This document shows, in pieces, positions 37,027-45,787 of a stretch of 64,000 nt of DNA. Numbering within the stretch: the first letter of the stretch is position 1; every line of letters begins with the position of its first letter. The DNA is from an uncultured Halobacteriovorax sp. (GTDB taxonomy: Bacteria > Bdellovibrionota > Bacteriovoracia > Bacteriovoracales > Bacteriovoracaceae). The DNA lies in assembly GCA_913061265.1 (NCBI GenBank), contig CAJXVS010000003.1:496001-560000 (forward strand), given 5' to 3'. The notes beneath the pieces are model-generated. The model made no database searches. It saw nothing but the letters and a program-made list of their open reading frames with translations, and was not told where the DNA came from. The position numbers and the translations under genes were made by a program.

Positions 37027-39453
37027 ATGTCCGATCTAGAGGGCGAATATCAAGTACAAATTAAAACAAACGATAGTGAAGACACGTCAGATATTCCAGA
37101 CGAAGTAGTCATTATTCCTATTATGAACTCCCCGATTTTCCCAGGGATGATTGCACCAATCATTCTGACTGAAGAGAAATTTACTCCTGAGTTAGATAAC
37201 TTTCTTATGACTAGTGGTTATGTCGCTTTAAACTTAGTTAAGTCTGATCTTAAAGATGAAAATGGAAAGTTTCTTGATGAAGAAGCTATCGATCTTGAGA
37301 ATAGAGAGATTAAGCCTGCTGATATTTATAAAGTAGGTGTTCTTTGCAAGGTTGTAAAAAAACTTAAACTTCCTGATGGATCTGTAAATGTTCTTGTACA
37401 TGGAGTGAAGAGATACCGTGCTTTTGAATACATTCAAGACACTCCACTTCTAAGAGCCAAATTTGAGGTCTTCGATGATATTTTAGAAGCAGACGCAGAG
37501 CTTGATGCTTATACGAGAAGTGTTATCAATCAAGTTAAGCGCTTAAGTGAAATTAATCCATATTTTAACGAAGAGATGAAGCTTGCAATGCTAAATTCGC
37601 CATCTCCAGGAGCTCTTGCAGACTTAGTAGCATTTGCTATTTCACTAGATATACCTGAAGCACAGGACTTCTTAGAGACTCTTGTTGTGAAAAAGCGTTT
37701 TGCAAAACTTCTTGTTTATTTGAAGCGAGAAAAAGACGTAGCTGATATTCAGAAAAAAATATCTGATGAAGTTAATGATAAAGTTAATAAGTACCAGAGA
37801 GAATATTTCCTTCGTGAACAATTGAAAGTTATTAGAACTGAACTTGGAATGGATGATGATGAGAAGTCTCGTGATCTAAATAAAATGCAAGAGAAGTTAG
37901 AAAACTGTGGGATGCCTGAAGCGGCCTTGAAATCTGCAAAAGAGGAAATGGAAAGACTTGAGGTTATTCCTGACTCTAGTCCAGAGTACAATGTCGCCAG
38001 AACTTATTTGAATTGGATGTTAGACCTTCCATGGGCTAAGTCGTCTGAAGACAAAGTGAATATTGATATTGCGAGAAAGATATTAGAGAAGGATCATTAC
38101 GGATTAGAAAAAGCTAAAGAAAGGATCTTAGAGTTTCTTGCAGTAAGAAAATTGAAGCCAAATTTCGATGGTACTATTCTTTGTCTTAGTGGGCCTCCTG
38201 GTGTTGGTAAGACATCTATGGGGAAAAGTATTGCTAAGTCCTTAGGTAGAGAATTTTATAGGTTCAGTCTAGGTGGTATGAGAGATGAGGCTGAGATCAA
38301 AGGCCACAGACGAACATATGTCGGTGCTATGCCTGGAAAGATAATCCAAGCTCTAAAGAGAGTGGAAGTTAACAATCCTGTTATCATGCTAGATGAAATA
38401 GATAAGCTAGGTTCATCTCATCAAGGTGATCCTGCTTCTGCTTTACTTGAAGTCTTAGACCCTGAACAAAACTCAACATTTATTGATAGTTATTTAGATG
38501 TTCCTTTTGATTTATCGAAAGTTCTCTTTATAGCTACAGCTAATTATATTGGTAATATTCCAGAGCCCTTAATGGATCGTATGGAAGTTATCGAACTTAG
38601 TGGTTATACAATTGAAGAGAAGGTATCGATTGCTAATAAATGGGTTGTCCCAAAACAATTAGAAAAACATGGGATTGATAAGAAAGAATTTTCTTTATCA
38701 GCAAAAGTGTTAAAAAAGATAATTACTGATTACGCTAGAGAACCAGGTGTAAGAGTAATGGAGCAATTCCTTGCTAAACTTTGTAGAAAAGCAGCGCTTG
38801 AAAAAGTTTCAACAAAAAGAAAGAAGAAATTCTCTCCTGGTGTTGAGCAGCTTGAAGATCTTTTAGGTCCAGCAAGGTTTCAAAGTGAATTAGCAGGGAA
38901 AGCTTTCAATCCCGGCATAGTTACAGGATTAGCTTGGACTTCTTTTGGAGGTGAAATACTCTTTATTGAAACACTTCCTTTAAAAGGAAAAGGTCTCAAG
39001 TTAACTGGCCAGCTAGGGGACGTAATGAATGAGTCTGCTAACTTAGCCTATAGTTATGTTAGAAGCCTTCTTCAGAAAACAGGTAAGACAGTTGAAGATG
39101 AATTCTTATCAAACCATGAGGTTCACCTTCATTTACCTGCAGGAGCTACACCTAAAGATGGACCAAGTGCTGGGATTACAATGGCCTTGGCCCTTTATAG
39201 TTTAGCTAGCAATAAGAAAGTTAAATCAAGCTTGGCCATGACCGGTGAGCTTAGTTTAACTGGAAAGGTATTACCTGTTGGAGGGATAAAAGAAAAAGTT
39301 TTAGCTGCTAAGAGAGCAGGGATTAAGACAATCATGCTTCCAGCTCAAAATGAAAAAGACCTACAAGAAGTACCAGAGAGGCATAGAAGAGGTATGAAGT
39401 TCTTCCCTGTCTCGCACTTTGATGAAGTTCTAAAAATAGCCCTTTCAAAATAA
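37027..39453 (+). CDS. lon: ATP-dependent protease Lon
   Basis: Cytoplasmic AAA+ protease of 808 residues. N-terminal substrate domain (about 25-220), coiled coil, AAA+ module with Walker A GPPGVGKTS and Walker B VIMLDEIDKLG, then the protease domain with Ser in KDGPSAGITMALAL and Lys in VGGIKEKVLAAKRAG. All key residues are intact. An acidic N-terminal extension of about 20 residues precedes the domain. The next element is a bidirectional terminator. Confidence 0.98.
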   Translation: MSDLEGEYQVQIKTNDSEDTSDIPDEVVIIPIMNSPIFPGMIAPIILTEEKFTPELDNFLMTSGYVALNLVKSDLKDENGKFLDEEAIDLENREIKPADIYKVGVLCKVVKKLKLPDGSVNVLVHGVKRYRAFEYIQDTPLLRAKFEVFDDILEADAELDAYTRSVINQVKRLSEINPYFNEEMKLAMLNSPSPGALADLVAFAISLDIPEAQDFLETLVVKKRFAKLLVYLKREKDVADIQKKISDEVNDKVNKYQREYFLREQLKVIRTELGMDDDEKSRDLNKMQEKLENCGMPEAALKSAKEEMERLEVIPDSSPEYNVARTYLNWMLDLPWAKSSEDKVNIDIARKILEKDHYGLEKAKERILEFLAVRKLKPNFDGTILCLSGPPGVGKTSMGKSIAKSLGREFYRFSLGGMRDEAEIKGHRRTYVGAMPGKIIQALKRVEVNNPVIMLDEIDKLGSSHQGDPASALLEVLDPEQNSTFIDSYLDVPFDLSKVLFIATANYIGNIPEPLMDRMEVIELSGYTIEEKVSIANKWVVPKQLEKHGIDKKEFSLSAKVLKKIITDYAREPGVRVMEQFLAKLCRKAALEKVSTKRKKKFSPGVEQLEDLLGPARFQSELAGKAFNPGIVTGLAWTSFGGEILFIETLPLKGKGLKLTGQLGDVMNESANLAYSYVRSLLQKTGKTVEDEFLSNHEVHLHLPAGATPKDGPSAGITMALALYSLASNKKVKSSLAMTGELSLTGKVLPVGGIKEKVLAAKRAGIKTIMLPAQNEKDLQEVPERHRRGMKFFPVSHFDEVLKIALSK

Positions 39454-39482
39454 AAAAAGGCCCTCGAAAGAGGGCCTTTATA
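39454..39482. terminator. Bidirectional terminator between lon and rpoZ
   Basis: A 10-bp stem AAAGGCCCTC / GAGGGCCTTT with a GAAA loop (39456-39479). The minus strand has a run of seven T after the stem, so it is strongest for rpoZ; the plus strand has a shorter T-rich tail for lon. Confidence 0.88.
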
Positions 39483-39503
39483 TTTCAAAATGTATTTAAA
39501 ATT

Positions 39504-39716
39504 CTAGAATTCGTCTGAATCGTACTCAGAAACAGGAGCATGCTTAACCTTTCCGTCAGCAATTTCTCTTAGAGCCGTTACGATATCTTTATTCTTGCTG
39601 CTGACTAGTCTGTCGGCACCGTCACGAAGTTGCTTAACTCTCTTAGTAGCTAAATGAACTAGTTCATATCTGTTATCAACTCTTTCAAGACAATCTTCTA
39701 TGGTAATTCTGGCCAT
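39504..39716 (-). CDS. rpoZ: RNA polymerase omega subunit
   Basis: 70 residues. [30 protein letters not shown] is the conserved RpoZ N-terminus, followed by [17 protein letters not shown]. Helps assemble the polymerase through beta-prime. CGGAG lies before the ATG on the minus strand. Confidence 0.97.
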   Translation of the reverse strand: MARITIEDCLERVDNRYELVHLATKRVKQLRDGADRLVSSKNKDIVTALREIADGKVKHAPVSEYDSDEF

Positions 39717-39900
39717 AATTTACTCCGATAAATGATAGGAATGATTTTTATAAGTTTTAAGGCATGGAATGTCAAAATTTCAGTATCTTAGAGGGCTAAA
39801 GTCTTTTTGAATTCCCATTATTCTAGATAGTTAGCTTTTTGGCTGATGACTAGGGTTGCAATACTAAGCAATGGGTTTGGTTATCATTATTAGTAAATTT

Positions 39901-40113
39901 ATGCGGATTGGGCGATGCGAAAATGAAGGTGTTTTAAGCTACTCTGGTTTTATTTGTGGAGTGAAGATTAAGAAAATCGTAGTACTTGAAATCTTTGAAA
40001 CTATTGAAAAAGATGCAATATATCTTGTTACTTTAAAAAGGGCTAGAATAAAGGAAAGGGTTCTCTATGGAGAACTTCTAAAAATAAAAAAGCTTCAAGA
40101 GGTTTGCTTCTGA
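39901..40113 (+). CDS. Small basic protein coupled to a DHp-like protein
   Basis: About 70 residues from ATG 39901 (or 80 from ATG 39871). No recognised family; beta-strand-rich and Lys/Arg-rich (VKIKKIVVLEIFETIEKDAIYLVTLKRARIKERV). Its TGA overlaps the next ATG as TGATG, so the pair is translationally coupled, the main reason to believe it is real. The start is uncertain. Confidence 0.5.
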   Translation: MRIGRCENEGVLSYSGFICGVKIKKIVVLEIFETIEKDAIYLVTLKRARIKERVLYGELLKIKKLQEVCF

Positions 40114-40343
40114 TGGATGAAAAAATGGGAAATGATGAGGAAAGAAAATTTCTTCATGATATAAGTAATCAGCTTTTAGTTGCTCATGGAATGGGAACTT
40201 ATGTGAATAAGGTTTTAAAAGAAGCATATGCTGAAGACTCAAAAGAGTTTCAGCGTTCTGAAAAAACTATGATTGCTATCAATAAGATTATTGAAATGGT
40301 TAAAGAGAGAAGAGACGCTGTTCACGCTTCAATGGATACCTAG
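40113..40343 (+). CDS. Small protein with histidine-kinase dimerisation-like H-box
   Basis: 76 residues. ERKFLHDISNQLLVAHGMGTYV resembles the H-box of HisKA/DHp domains (F-x-H-D-x-x-N-x-L), followed by a second helix (EFQRSEKTMIAINKIIEMVKERRDAV), so it looks like an isolated two-helix phosphotransfer or dimerisation hairpin without an ATPase domain. It could act in a phosphorelay or as a kinase-binding adaptor. No signal peptide. AAGAGG lies upstream. Function is inference. Confidence 0.65.
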   Translation: MDEKMGNDEERKFLHDISNQLLVAHGMGTYVNKVLKEAYAEDSKEFQRSEKTMIAINKIIEMVKERRDAVHASMDT

Positions 40344-40744
40344 TTAAGGTGCACGCTAACTTCGTCGCCTATCATAAGGTTCTCGATTTCTAAGAGAGCA
40401 TCATCTTTCCCATCTTGAATCAATTCCATGGCACCAATTGCTGCATTATCTTCAGAGTGAACAACCTTTAATTGTCCAACCTTAACTTTATAGTTGTAGC
40501 GCTTCTTTGTAGCGTAAGGATCGACTCGTGAAATTGTGCGGTAAACGTCTAGAGTAGCGCCCTTATCAATTCCCTGCTCTTTACCCATATTTATGTAGTA
40601 GTTCTTTTTAACAAGCTCATTTGGCTCACCCATAGGGAGTTCTTGTACAATACTATAAATGATATAGTCCCTCGCAAAGGCCATAGATGCCGTTAGCAAG
40701 AAAAGTCCCATGACCAGAATATGCATAGAGCGGTTTGTTTTCAT
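40340..40744 (-). CDS. Small secreted protein, FlgT-C-like beta domain
   Basis: 134 residues from ATG 40744 (frame extends upstream without conservation). Signal peptide MKTNRSMHILVMGLFLLTASMAFA. The mature part (NMGKEQGIDKGATLDVYR...VKVGQLKVVHSEDNAAIGAMELI...IGDEVSV) has the SH3-like strand pattern seen in the C-terminal domain of FlgT and similar envelope proteins. The match is by pattern only. Its 3' end overlaps the opposite gene by 4 bases. Confidence 0.7.
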   Translation of the reverse strand: MKTNRSMHILVMGLFLLTASMAFARDYIIYSIVQELPMGEPNELVKKNYYINMGKEQGIDKGATLDVYRTISRVDPYATKKRYNYKVKVGQLKVVHSEDNAAIGAMELIQDGKDDALLEIENLMIGDEVSVHLN

Positions 40745-40831
40745 AAGTAATCCATTGTTGCAGGTTGAGCTTCCTAAAAGGCTCGTCAATAGACCAATCG
40801 TCATAAAAACAGGCTAACTTGATTTTTGGAG

Positions 40832-40860
40832 AACCACTAGGCAAGATCTGCCTAGTGGTT
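40832..40860 (-). terminator. Perfect 12-bp stem-loop after the oligopeptide-binding gene
   Basis: AACCACTAGGCA / TGCCTAGTGGTT with loop AGATC lies 10 bases past the stop of the minus-strand gene at 40871. No T run follows on that strand, so it is either a non-standard terminator or an mRNA-stabilising 3' hairpin. Confidence 0.5.
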
Positions 40861-40870
40861 GAGGGTGTGG

Positions 40871-42604
40871 TTATTGAATATTTAGATACTTAAGATTGTT
40901 ATAGATCAAATCTGAATGTCTATAATTTCTAAGTCTTTCATTAAAGAGGATATAGTTTCTAGAGTAGTACTGCATTACCCAAGGTAAATCCTTGTGTATT
41001 ATAGCTTCCATTTTTTTCATGAGTTCAAATTTTTCTGGTCCATCTTGAAGAAGCTTAAGTTTAGCAAAGAGCTTATCAAATTCCTCGTTTGCATAGAAGG
41101 TTGAGTTTGGTCCAGGGCTATGGTTTTTAGTTACAAGAAGTTGAAGGCTGTTTTCAGCATCCGGATAATCCATCGCCCAACCATCTTGCCAAAATTGAAG
41201 GGTTCCTTTTCTGGCTTTTTCTAAGAAACCAGGGAAAGTATTAAGTGCTTCTGTAATTTTGATACCAATCTTAGCTAACTCACTTTTAACAAAGTCAGCT
41301 TGCTGTCTATTAGTAGCGGAGTTTCCTCTAACATCATAAGTTAGAACTTCTAATCCTTTTCCTTCTGGGTAACCCGCTTCAGCTAAAAACTTTCTAGCTT
41401 TTTCTAAGTTATACTCATAAGGAAGTTCTGCAGCTGCATCATATCCTGGAATACCTGGAGGGTAGATTGAGTTAGCCCTTTGGCCCGTATTGTTTGTAAA
41501 TAATTCGATATAACGGTCCACATCAATAGCATGAGCGATCGCCAATCTTAGGTTACGGTTCTTACCTAAGATTGGATCTTTCATATTAAATGAAAGCCAC
41601 CAGTAGGTTAAGGTAGGGAAGGTTTGTAATTTTATACCCTCTTTTGAGAGGTCACTCGTAATCTTTCCAGAAGGATCAATCGCCGTTCTAAAGTTATCTT
41701 TTGGAACTATCAGTAGATCGATCTTTTTTGAGCGAAAATTAAGCCATCTCGTCTGGGCTTCTTTTATAACGTGATATTGAACTGTATCTAAGAAAGGTAT
41801 TTGTTTCCCGGCATCTTCAAGAAGATTTCTTGAGTTTGCCATTCTATCACCCTGTCTCGGATAAAAGGCCTCTCGGTATTTTGGATATCTTTTTAGAGTT
41901 AGCCTTGAACTAGCTTTCCATTCATCTAAGCGAAATGGACCGGTTCCGACGATCTTTGTATTTAATCTATTCTCATATTTCTCTACCACTTCCAAAGGAA
42001 CTGGAGAAGTAAATGACATAGCCAATGTATAGATCATTTGTGGGTAAGCTTCTATTAAATCAATAACAAGAGTGTGATCGTCTTTAGCTGTAAGGCCTTC
42101 AATCTTAGTTGTTTTAAACTTTTCAAAATCGCTCCCGACTGTCTTTCTAAAATCATTTAGTCCTTTAATCTTTCCATCAAAGAGCCACCAGCCATTACTT
42201 CTTGTGGGAAGAAAAGCAAGCCTTTTAATTTGAGTGATAAAGTCTTGGGCTTTAACAAATCTCTCTTTGCCACCGAAGGCAGGATCATCATGATAAGAGA
42301 CGCCTTTCTTGATCTTAATAATATAGCGTTTTCCATTGTTTTCAACTTTAGGCATTCCATCAGAAAGAAGAGGTTGAAGCGTATAAGGTCTTTTAAGATA
42401 ATGATACTCAAACAACTGCTCATAGCATTGATATACAATTGAGGCCGATATTGTGTCGTAAGAATTGGCAGGATCAAGAGTTGATACTTCCCCTGAGAGT
42501 GGAACATTAAGGATGCCATCTCCATTTGTTTTAGGTTTCTTGCAGCTGCTAACTGCGAAGAGAATAGAGATAATAACTAATGTTATAGATCCAAAGTTTT
42601 TCAT
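40871..42604 (-). CDS. ABC transporter substrate-binding lipoprotein (peptide type)
   Basis: 577 residues, SBP_bac_5 (OppA/DppA) family. Lipoprotein signal with lipobox VSSC at about residues 18-21. The family core is clear: LNVPLSGEVSTLDPANSYDT, ITDGVIP-type lobes, the signature GTGPFRLDEWK, and NLRLAIAHAIDVDRYIE. It captures oligopeptides in the periplasm. No permease or ATPase gene is adjacent; its start overlaps the alaS stop by 4 bases. Peptide uptake fits a predator but also many heterotrophs. Confidence 0.92.
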   Translation of the reverse strand: MKNFGSITLVIISILFAVSSCKKPKTNGDGILNVPLSGEVSTLDPANSYDTISASIVYQCYEQLFEYHYLKRPYTLQPLLSDGMPKVENNGKRYIIKIKKGVSYHDDPAFGGKERFVKAQDFITQIKRLAFLPTRSNGWWLFDGKIKGLNDFRKTVGSDFEKFKTTKIEGLTAKDDHTLVIDLIEAYPQMIYTLAMSFTSPVPLEVVEKYENRLNTKIVGTGPFRLDEWKASSRLTLKRYPKYREAFYPRQGDRMANSRNLLEDAGKQIPFLDTVQYHVIKEAQTRWLNFRSKKIDLLIVPKDNFRTAIDPSGKITSDLSKEGIKLQTFPTLTYWWLSFNMKDPILGKNRNLRLAIAHAIDVDRYIELFTNNTGQRANSIYPPGIPGYDAAAELPYEYNLEKARKFLAEAGYPEGKGLEVLTYDVRGNSATNRQQADFVKSELAKIGIKITEALNTFPGFLEKARKGTLQFWQDGWAMDYPDAENSLQLLVTKNHSPGPNSTFYANEEFDKLFAKLKLLQDGPEKFELMKKMEAIIHKDLPWVMQYYSRNYILFNERLRNYRHSDLIYNNLKYLNIQ

Positions 42605-45192
42605 ATAAGTTCCTGTACTTTTTTATCGAGAAGGGAGAGGTCTATACCTGTTTCTCCCGAACCTTGGGCCATGTCTGGCTTTCCACCACCACGTCCGTTG
42701 ATTAACTCTAAGACTGACTTTAAGCTATTAGAGCAATTGAAATCTTTTACTTCCTTACCTTTTCTAATAAGAACTGTTGTCTTTGGTCCATTTTCTAGAA
42801 CAGCTGTAAGAATCCCACTTGGATATTTCGCTACAAATGTATCACTCATCTTACGGAGGTCTGAACCCTTTGGAGCTGTGAGAAATAAGTATTGGAAGCC
42901 CTTTAAAGGGATAGTGTTTTCAAAAAGGTTTTGGCTTTGAGAAGATTGAATCTTGTCGTTAAGCTTTTGCAATTCTTTTGATTTCTCTTTTACTTCTTGT
43001 AAGAGAGACTCAACTCTCAAGACTAAATCACTGCCTTTGGTTTTAAGCGTTTTTTCTATACCTTCAAGAGTTGCACTTCTTTGCACTAAACGATCGATAG
43101 CATTATCTGAAGTTACGGCCTCTATTCTTCTTACTCCTGAAGAGAGTGAAGCTTCTGAAGTAATATTAAAGAGACCAATCTCTGAAGTATTCTGAACATG
43201 AGTTCCTCCACAAAGTTCTGTAGAAAAAGAACCCATTTGAAGAACTCTTACATCATCTCCATACTTTTCACCAAATAAAGCAAGGGCTCCAGCTTTAATG
43301 GCCTGATCCATGTTCATCTGAGTGGCTGTTACTTCTAACTCTTCATTTATTTTTTGATTAACTATGAACTCTACCTGAGTAAGTTCAGCAGGTGTTAACC
43401 CCTTCATATGAGTAAAATCAAAACGTAACCTTTCGGAGTCAACATGCGAGCCAGCTTGTTTAACATGGCTTCCGAGGACTTCAATAAGGGCGGCTTGTAA
43501 TAGGTGAGTCGCTGAATGACTTCTTGTTGTTAACTTTCTTGCACTAGAAGAAACCTTAAGTTGGTAGGACTGTCCTATCTTTAGAGATTCAGCATCTTTA
43601 GAAAAGTGAACAAATAGATCTTCAACAGGCTTCTGAGTATCTTCTATCGTTGCTAACTTTTGACCATCAACCCAAACTTCTCCTTGGTCGCCAGCTTGAC
43701 CACCAGATTCTCCATAAAAAGGAGTCGTATTAAAGATTAAGGCTGAGAGCCCACCCTCTAAGTCTATCTTACTTAAAAGTTTTGAGTCTGATTCAAGGGT
43801 TGTATATCCAGTGAACTTTGTCTTTCCATGAGTTTCTTTTTCTTTATGATAAAGACTAAGGTCAATTCCTTGACCACCTTTCCATGATTTCTTTGATAGT
43901 TCCTTTTGTCTATTTAGAGCTTCTTCAAAACCATTCGTATCCAACTCAATGCCTTTTTCTCTGAGAATTACTTCGGTTAAATCAAAAGGGAACCCATAAG
44001 TATCATAAAGCTTAAAAGCTGCTTCACCAGAGAAGACATTATCCTTAACTTCCTTTTTTATAGCATCCTTTAAGAACTTTAAACCTTGATCAAGAGTCTC
44101 TAGGAATTTCTCTTCTTCAAGCTTTAAAAATTCTTCAGCAAGAGAGCTGTTAACTGCATTCTGAGGATACTCTTTTCCTAGTGATTCAAAGACTGAAGGA
44201 ATGAGTTTGTAAAAAGATGAAGGAGGTGCACCGAGCTCTTTAAGGTTTCTAATGGCCCTTCTGATAATCCTTCTAAGGACGTAGCCTCTTCCTTCATTTG
44301 AAGGAATAACCCCATCAGTGATTAACATAGTACAACTTCTTATATGATCAGCTATGACTCTGAAAGGTCCTTCATATTTCTTATCGCTATATTTCTTTCC
44401 GGTTAAGCCTTCGATTGCATTTAATATAGGCTCGAAGATATCACTATCGTAATTCCAGTACTTCCCCTGAAGGGCCGCAGCGATTCTCTCTAAACCAGCA
44501 CCAGTATCAATTGATGGTTTAGGTAGATCTAATCTGCCTTTAGCAGTCTTTTCATATTGCATGAAAACGAGGTTCCATATTTCTACGTATCGACTTTCAT
44601 CATCAAGAAGATCTTGATCTTTTGTAGGTGTAAACCCTGGAGTTGAAAAAGCTTCACCGTGGTCAAAGAAGATTTCACTGCAAGGACCACATGGACCAAA
44701 TTCACCCATCTCCCAAAAGTTGTCTTTATCTCCCTTCTTAAAAATCTTTTCAAGTGGAATTCCAACTTTTTCATTCCATATCTTTAGAGCTTCATCGTCC
44801 GAATCATGGACCGTCACGAATAACTTTTCTTTTGGAATCTTTAATTCAACCGTTAAGAATTCCCAAGCATAATTAATGGCATCCTCTTTAAAGTAATCGC
44901 CGAAAGAAAAGTTTCCAAGCATTTCAAAGAAAGTATGATGCCTGGCCGTGAAGCCAACATTTTCTAAATCGTTATGTTTTCCACCAGCTCTAACAACTTT
45001 TTGAATTGTGACTGCTTTCGTATCAACGGCTTTTGCTTGCCCAGTAAAAAAATCTTTGAATTGGTTCATCCCTGCATTTGCAAAAAGAAGCGTGTCATCA
45101 TTTTGAGGAACAAGAGGACTTGAAGCCATTTTTACATGACCTTTATCTTCAAAGAATTTAGTAAATTTTTCTCTAATGTCGTTTGCTTTCAT
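42601..45192 (-). CDS. alaS: Alanyl-tRNA synthetase
   Basis: 863 residues from ATG 45192 (MKANDIREKFTKFFEDKGH). Class II catalytic core with motif 1-3 regions (ASSPLVPQNDDTLLFANAGMNQFK is the conserved start), an editing domain with HSATHLL and CGGTHV, and a C-terminal DHHA1 region ending RGGGKPDMAQGSG. All expected motifs are intact. Confidence 0.98.
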   Translation of the reverse strand: MKANDIREKFTKFFEDKGHVKMASSPLVPQNDDTLLFANAGMNQFKDFFTGQAKAVDTKAVTIQKVVRAGGKHNDLENVGFTARHHTFFEMLGNFSFGDYFKEDAINYAWEFLTVELKIPKEKLFVTVHDSDDEALKIWNEKVGIPLEKIFKKGDKDNFWEMGEFGPCGPCSEIFFDHGEAFSTPGFTPTKDQDLLDDESRYVEIWNLVFMQYEKTAKGRLDLPKPSIDTGAGLERIAAALQGKYWNYDSDIFEPILNAIEGLTGKKYSDKKYEGPFRVIADHIRSCTMLITDGVIPSNEGRGYVLRRIIRRAIRNLKELGAPPSSFYKLIPSVFESLGKEYPQNAVNSSLAEEFLKLEEEKFLETLDQGLKFLKDAIKKEVKDNVFSGEAAFKLYDTYGFPFDLTEVILREKGIELDTNGFEEALNRQKELSKKSWKGGQGIDLSLYHKEKETHGKTKFTGYTTLESDSKLLSKIDLEGGLSALIFNTTPFYGESGGQAGDQGEVWVDGQKLATIEDTQKPVEDLFVHFSKDAESLKIGQSYQLKVSSSARKLTTRSHSATHLLQAALIEVLGSHVKQAGSHVDSERLRFDFTHMKGLTPAELTQVEFIVNQKINEELEVTATQMNMDQAIKAGALALFGEKYGDDVRVLQMGSFSTELCGGTHVQNTSEIGLFNITSEASLSSGVRRIEAVTSDNAIDRLVQRSATLEGIEKTLKTKGSDLVLRVESLLQEVKEKSKELQKLNDKIQSSQSQNLFENTIPLKGFQYLFLTAPKGSDLRKMSDTFVAKYPSGILTAVLENGPKTTVLIRKGKEVKDFNCSNSLKSVLELINGRGGGKPDMAQGSGETGIDLSLLDKKVQELI

Positions 45193-45296
45193 CTGAATAC
45201 CTTTCACGTCAATAACGGACTAAAACTAGCATAAATAGCCTTTAATTTGAATTTAGAGTTTTAAGAATTCTTGTTTGATGCAGGCAGTTATTCGTT

Positions 45297-45746
45297 TTAG
45301 AGGAATTCTTTTAAATCTTCCCAGTTATGCCCCTTTGAGTGAACAAAACGAATCAATTTCGCCTTATTTTCTGGGAGCTTATAGTCTTCGTCTTGCCAGT
45401 TGTGAGAAATAGACTTCTTTCTAATAAGGTTTTCAATTTGATCAAACTTATTAAAGCCCCACTCTTCAAAGATTGAGTTAATCAACTCTTCTGAGGCGTA
45501 GGCTTCTTCTTCGTTGAGCTTCGACTTGATATAGCTAGGGGAGTAGTTTTTCTTCATCATCCCCTTAATGCGAGCCTCAATATAATATTCTTCTCTTAAG
45601 AACTTCTTTTGGACAAGAAGATCGATGAGTTCGTCAGCAATATCTTCATAATCGCGGGCGACTAACTTTAATCTTAGCTTTGCTCTCGAGTAATCCTTTT
45701 TTGAAAGGATTCTTATTGAATATTTATAGGCGGGGTGGTCTTCCAT
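45297..45746 (-). CDS. recX: RecA regulator RecX
   Basis: 149 residues of three-helix RecX repeats (YSIRILSKKDYSRAKLRLKLVARDY; EEYYIEARIKGMMKKNYSPSYIKSKL...). Modulates RecA filaments. It lies downstream of recA on the same strand, with a terminator hairpin in between that also contains its ribosome binding site. A fourth repeat-like C-terminus is present but weak. Confidence 0.92.
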   Translation of the reverse strand: MEDHPAYKYSIRILSKKDYSRAKLRLKLVARDYEDIADELIDLLVQKKFLREEYYIEARIKGMMKKNYSPSYIKSKLNEEEAYASEELINSIFEEWGFNKFDQIENLIRKKSISHNWQDEDYKLPENKAKLIRFVHSKGHNWEDLKEFL

Positions 45747-45750
45747 AAAT

Positions 45751-45776
45751 AAAGCCCTCTCTTAGAAAGAGAGGGC
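45751..45776 (-). terminator. recA-recX attenuator/terminator hairpin
   Basis: A 10-bp stem GCCCTCTCTT / AAGAGAGGGC with loop AGA (45754-45776), followed on the minus strand by TTTATTT and then the recX ATG. The 3' arm (GAGAGGG) is also the recX Shine-Dalgarno. Confidence 0.85.
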
Positions 45777-45787
45777 ATTTAAAAATC

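Noticed and set aside
39400-39530. Switch from mostly plus to mostly minus genes as a possible replication terminus
   Set aside because: Strand use flips again at 53.9 kb and no skew could be computed; not supported.
39724-39731. TCCGATAA upstream of the small gene at 39901
   Set aside because: No -35 at the correct spacing; on the minus strand these bases include the rpoZ Shine-Dalgarno.
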